Positions 62,816 to 64,000 of a stretch of 64,000 nt of DNA are shown one piece after another. Below the pieces are notes generated by a model. It was not told the DNA's origin. It did no database searches and saw only the letters and a list, made by a program, of their open reading frames with translations. The stretch is from CAWDCV01 sp963728125. GTDB taxonomy: Bacteria; Actinomycetota; Actinomycetes; CAWDCV01. Location of the stretch: positions 427,565 through 491,564 of the forward strand of contig CAVSIZ010000001.1 in assembly GCA_963728125.1 (NCBI GenBank), written 5' to 3'. The translations under genes and the position numbers were made by a program. Numbering within the stretch: the stretch's first letter is position 1; every line of letters starts with the position of its first letter.

Positions 62816-63706
62816 ATGCACCCCACGCGATCGATCCCGCTCGGCGTGCTCGCCCTGGGAGCAGCCGGCCTCGGCTATGCCGCCGGGTACGAGGTCCGCT
62901 CATTCCGGCTGCGTCGCGTGGACGTACCCGTACTACCGGCCGATCAGCGTCCGTTGCGCATCCTCCACATCAGCGACATCCACCTGACTCCGAGCCAGCA
63001 CAAGAAGCTCGACTGGCTGCGATCGCTGGCGGAACTCCAGCCCGACCTCGTCGTCAACACCGGTGACAACCTGGCGCACCTGCACGCTGTCGAGCCGCTG
63101 CTCGAGGCACTCGATCCGCTTCTCGAGCGCCCGGGTGTCTTCGTCATGGGCTCGAACGACTACTACGCCCCGCGCCCCAAGAACCCGGCCCGATACCTGC
63201 TGCCCGACGACCGACCGCGGAACCTCACCGTCGAGCTGCCATGGGAGGACCTCCGCGATGGTCTTGCCAAGGCCGGTTGGACGGATCTCTCGAACCGCCG
63301 TGCCCGCCTTGATGCTGACGGCCGCGAGATCGAGTTTGTCGGCGTCGACGATCCGCACATCGATCTCGATCGCTATGACCAGGTGGCCGGGCCCGTCGAC
63401 GTCGGCGCGGATCTGTCCATCGGCGTCACCCACTCACCCGAGCCGCGTGTCCTGGATCGGATGGCGGCCGACGGCTATCAGCTCTTGATGGCTGGCCACA
63501 CGCACGGCGGACAGTTGCGGCTGCCCGGGTACGGAGCCATCGTCACTAACTGCGGCCTGGATCGACACCGTGCGCGGGGACTGTCGCGTCATGACAACGC
63601 CTGGCTGCACGTGTCTGCCGGCCTCGGCACATCGCCATACGCGCCCGTCCGGTTCGCTTGTCCACCGGAGGCCACGCTGCTCACACTGACGCCCGCATCG
63701 TCCTGA
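62816..63706 (+). CDS. membrane-anchored metallophosphoesterase
   Basis: 296 residues. An N-terminal helix (GVLALGAAGLGYAAGY) anchors the protein. Calcineurin-like motifs are LHISDIHLTPSQ, NTGDNL, GSNDYY and MAGHTHGGQLRLPGYG. It lacks the usual N in GNHD (SND here), but the pattern is that of Rv3683 and YkuE-type enzymes. A GGAGG stretch touches the ATG 62816, unusually close, so translation may begin slightly later. Substrate unknown. Confidence 0.9.
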   Translation: MHPTRSIPLGVLALGAAGLGYAAGYEVRSFRLRRVDVPVLPADQRPLRILHISDIHLTPSQHKKLDWLRSLAELQPDLVVNTGDNLAHLHAVEPLLEALDPLLERPGVFVMGSNDYYAPRPKNPARYLLPDDRPRNLTVELPWEDLRDGLAKAGWTDLSNRRARLDADGREIEFVGVDDPHIDLDRYDQVAGPVDVGADLSIGVTHSPEPRVLDRMAADGYQLLMAGHTHGGQLRLPGYGAIVTNCGLDRHRARGLSRHDNAWLHVSAGLGTSPYAPVRFACPPEATLLTLTPASS

Positions 63707-63753
63707 AGGCGTTTCGGCGGCTTGTTCGGCCTCGGCTATCCTGAGCTGGCAAT

Positions 63754-63828
<75 letters not shown>

Positions 63829-64000
63829 AAGAACTTCCAGGTCAACGGCTTGATCACCGAAAAGACCAGCGCTTTCTTGATCATTTGACCGTGGTTCGAC
63901 CGTCAACCTGTATGCGACGGCATGTCACGGGACATCACAACACGGCAGGTCGCGGGTTGGATCAGTTGACGAACCGAGGCCGTTTGAACATGACCGCCGC

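Overview
The window is a chromosomal segment of a high-GC actinobacterium. Gene content and order from about 8 kb to the right edge follow a block conserved across the Actinobacteria and known in Mycobacterium tuberculosis as roughly Rv3646c to Rv3683: topA, a DEAD/DEAH helicase, the tad pilus cluster, a 6C RNA, a SerB-like HAD protein, acs, marP, a NUDIX hydrolase, nth, crp, a metallo-beta-lactamase fold protein, RidA, two ArsA-like ATPases, a WhiB4/WblA protein, a PonA2-like penicillin-binding protein and a metallophosphoesterase. A dTMP kinase fused to an MFS transporter suggests a Frankia/Geodermatophilus/Nakamurella-type lineage, but genus cannot be told from sequence alone.

Layout. 0-8.3 kb: end of a PLP decarboxylase, a secreted alpha/beta-hydrolase lipoprotein, membrane proteins and a minus-strand replication group (ricT, holB, MFS-tmk fusion). 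8.3-19.5 kb: topA, a self-regulating wHTH-MFS pair, a frameshifted H+-pyrophosphatase (hppA), an anti-sigma/anti-anti-sigma pair, an MrfA-type helicase and a LapA-like membrane protein. 19.5-25.7 kb: accessory regulators (ArsR-SRPBCC-DHFR-like cluster, ECF sigma, atypical SDR, FHA-HTH protein), plus a DnaA-box cluster followed by a candidate structured RNA with a terminator. 25.7-30.7 kb: minus-strand tad pilus operon (cpaE-like, tadA, tadB, tadC, a 59-residue pilin, two TadE-like genes) with mostly 4-base start/stop overlaps. 30.8 kb: 6C RNA. 31-34.8 kb: HAD protein, a decayed membrane-anchored protein gene, a Fic-fold protein without the catalytic His, and an M15 peptidase lipoprotein. 34.8-44.1 kb: a LytS/LytTR two-component system, two DUF485 plus sodium:solute symporter pairs, and acetyl-CoA synthetase, which read as a carboxylate sensing, uptake and activation module; a CRP-type site lies before the second pair. 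44.2-48.5 kb: a CBS gene, an ArsB/NhaD-like transporter and a uridine-kinase-like gene, all frameshifted, among intact neighbours. 48.4-63.7 kb: the marP-nth-crp-arsA-whiB-ponA block. 63.75 kb: tRNA-Pro(CGG).

The most unusual signal is a 54-57 bp repeat present three times, at the 5' ends of acs, the second arsA gene and ponA. In two copies it encodes an 18-residue peptide whose TGA stop overlaps the ATG of the next gene, so it looks like a conserved translational-coupling leader; in the third it is read in frame into the ponA frame. The second signal is the DnaA-box cluster with the structured-RNA candidate. Several genes carry frameshifts (hppA, CBS, ArsB-like, udk-like, a DUF559/AbiEi-like gene, the 32-kb gene); true decay and sequencing error cannot be separated here.
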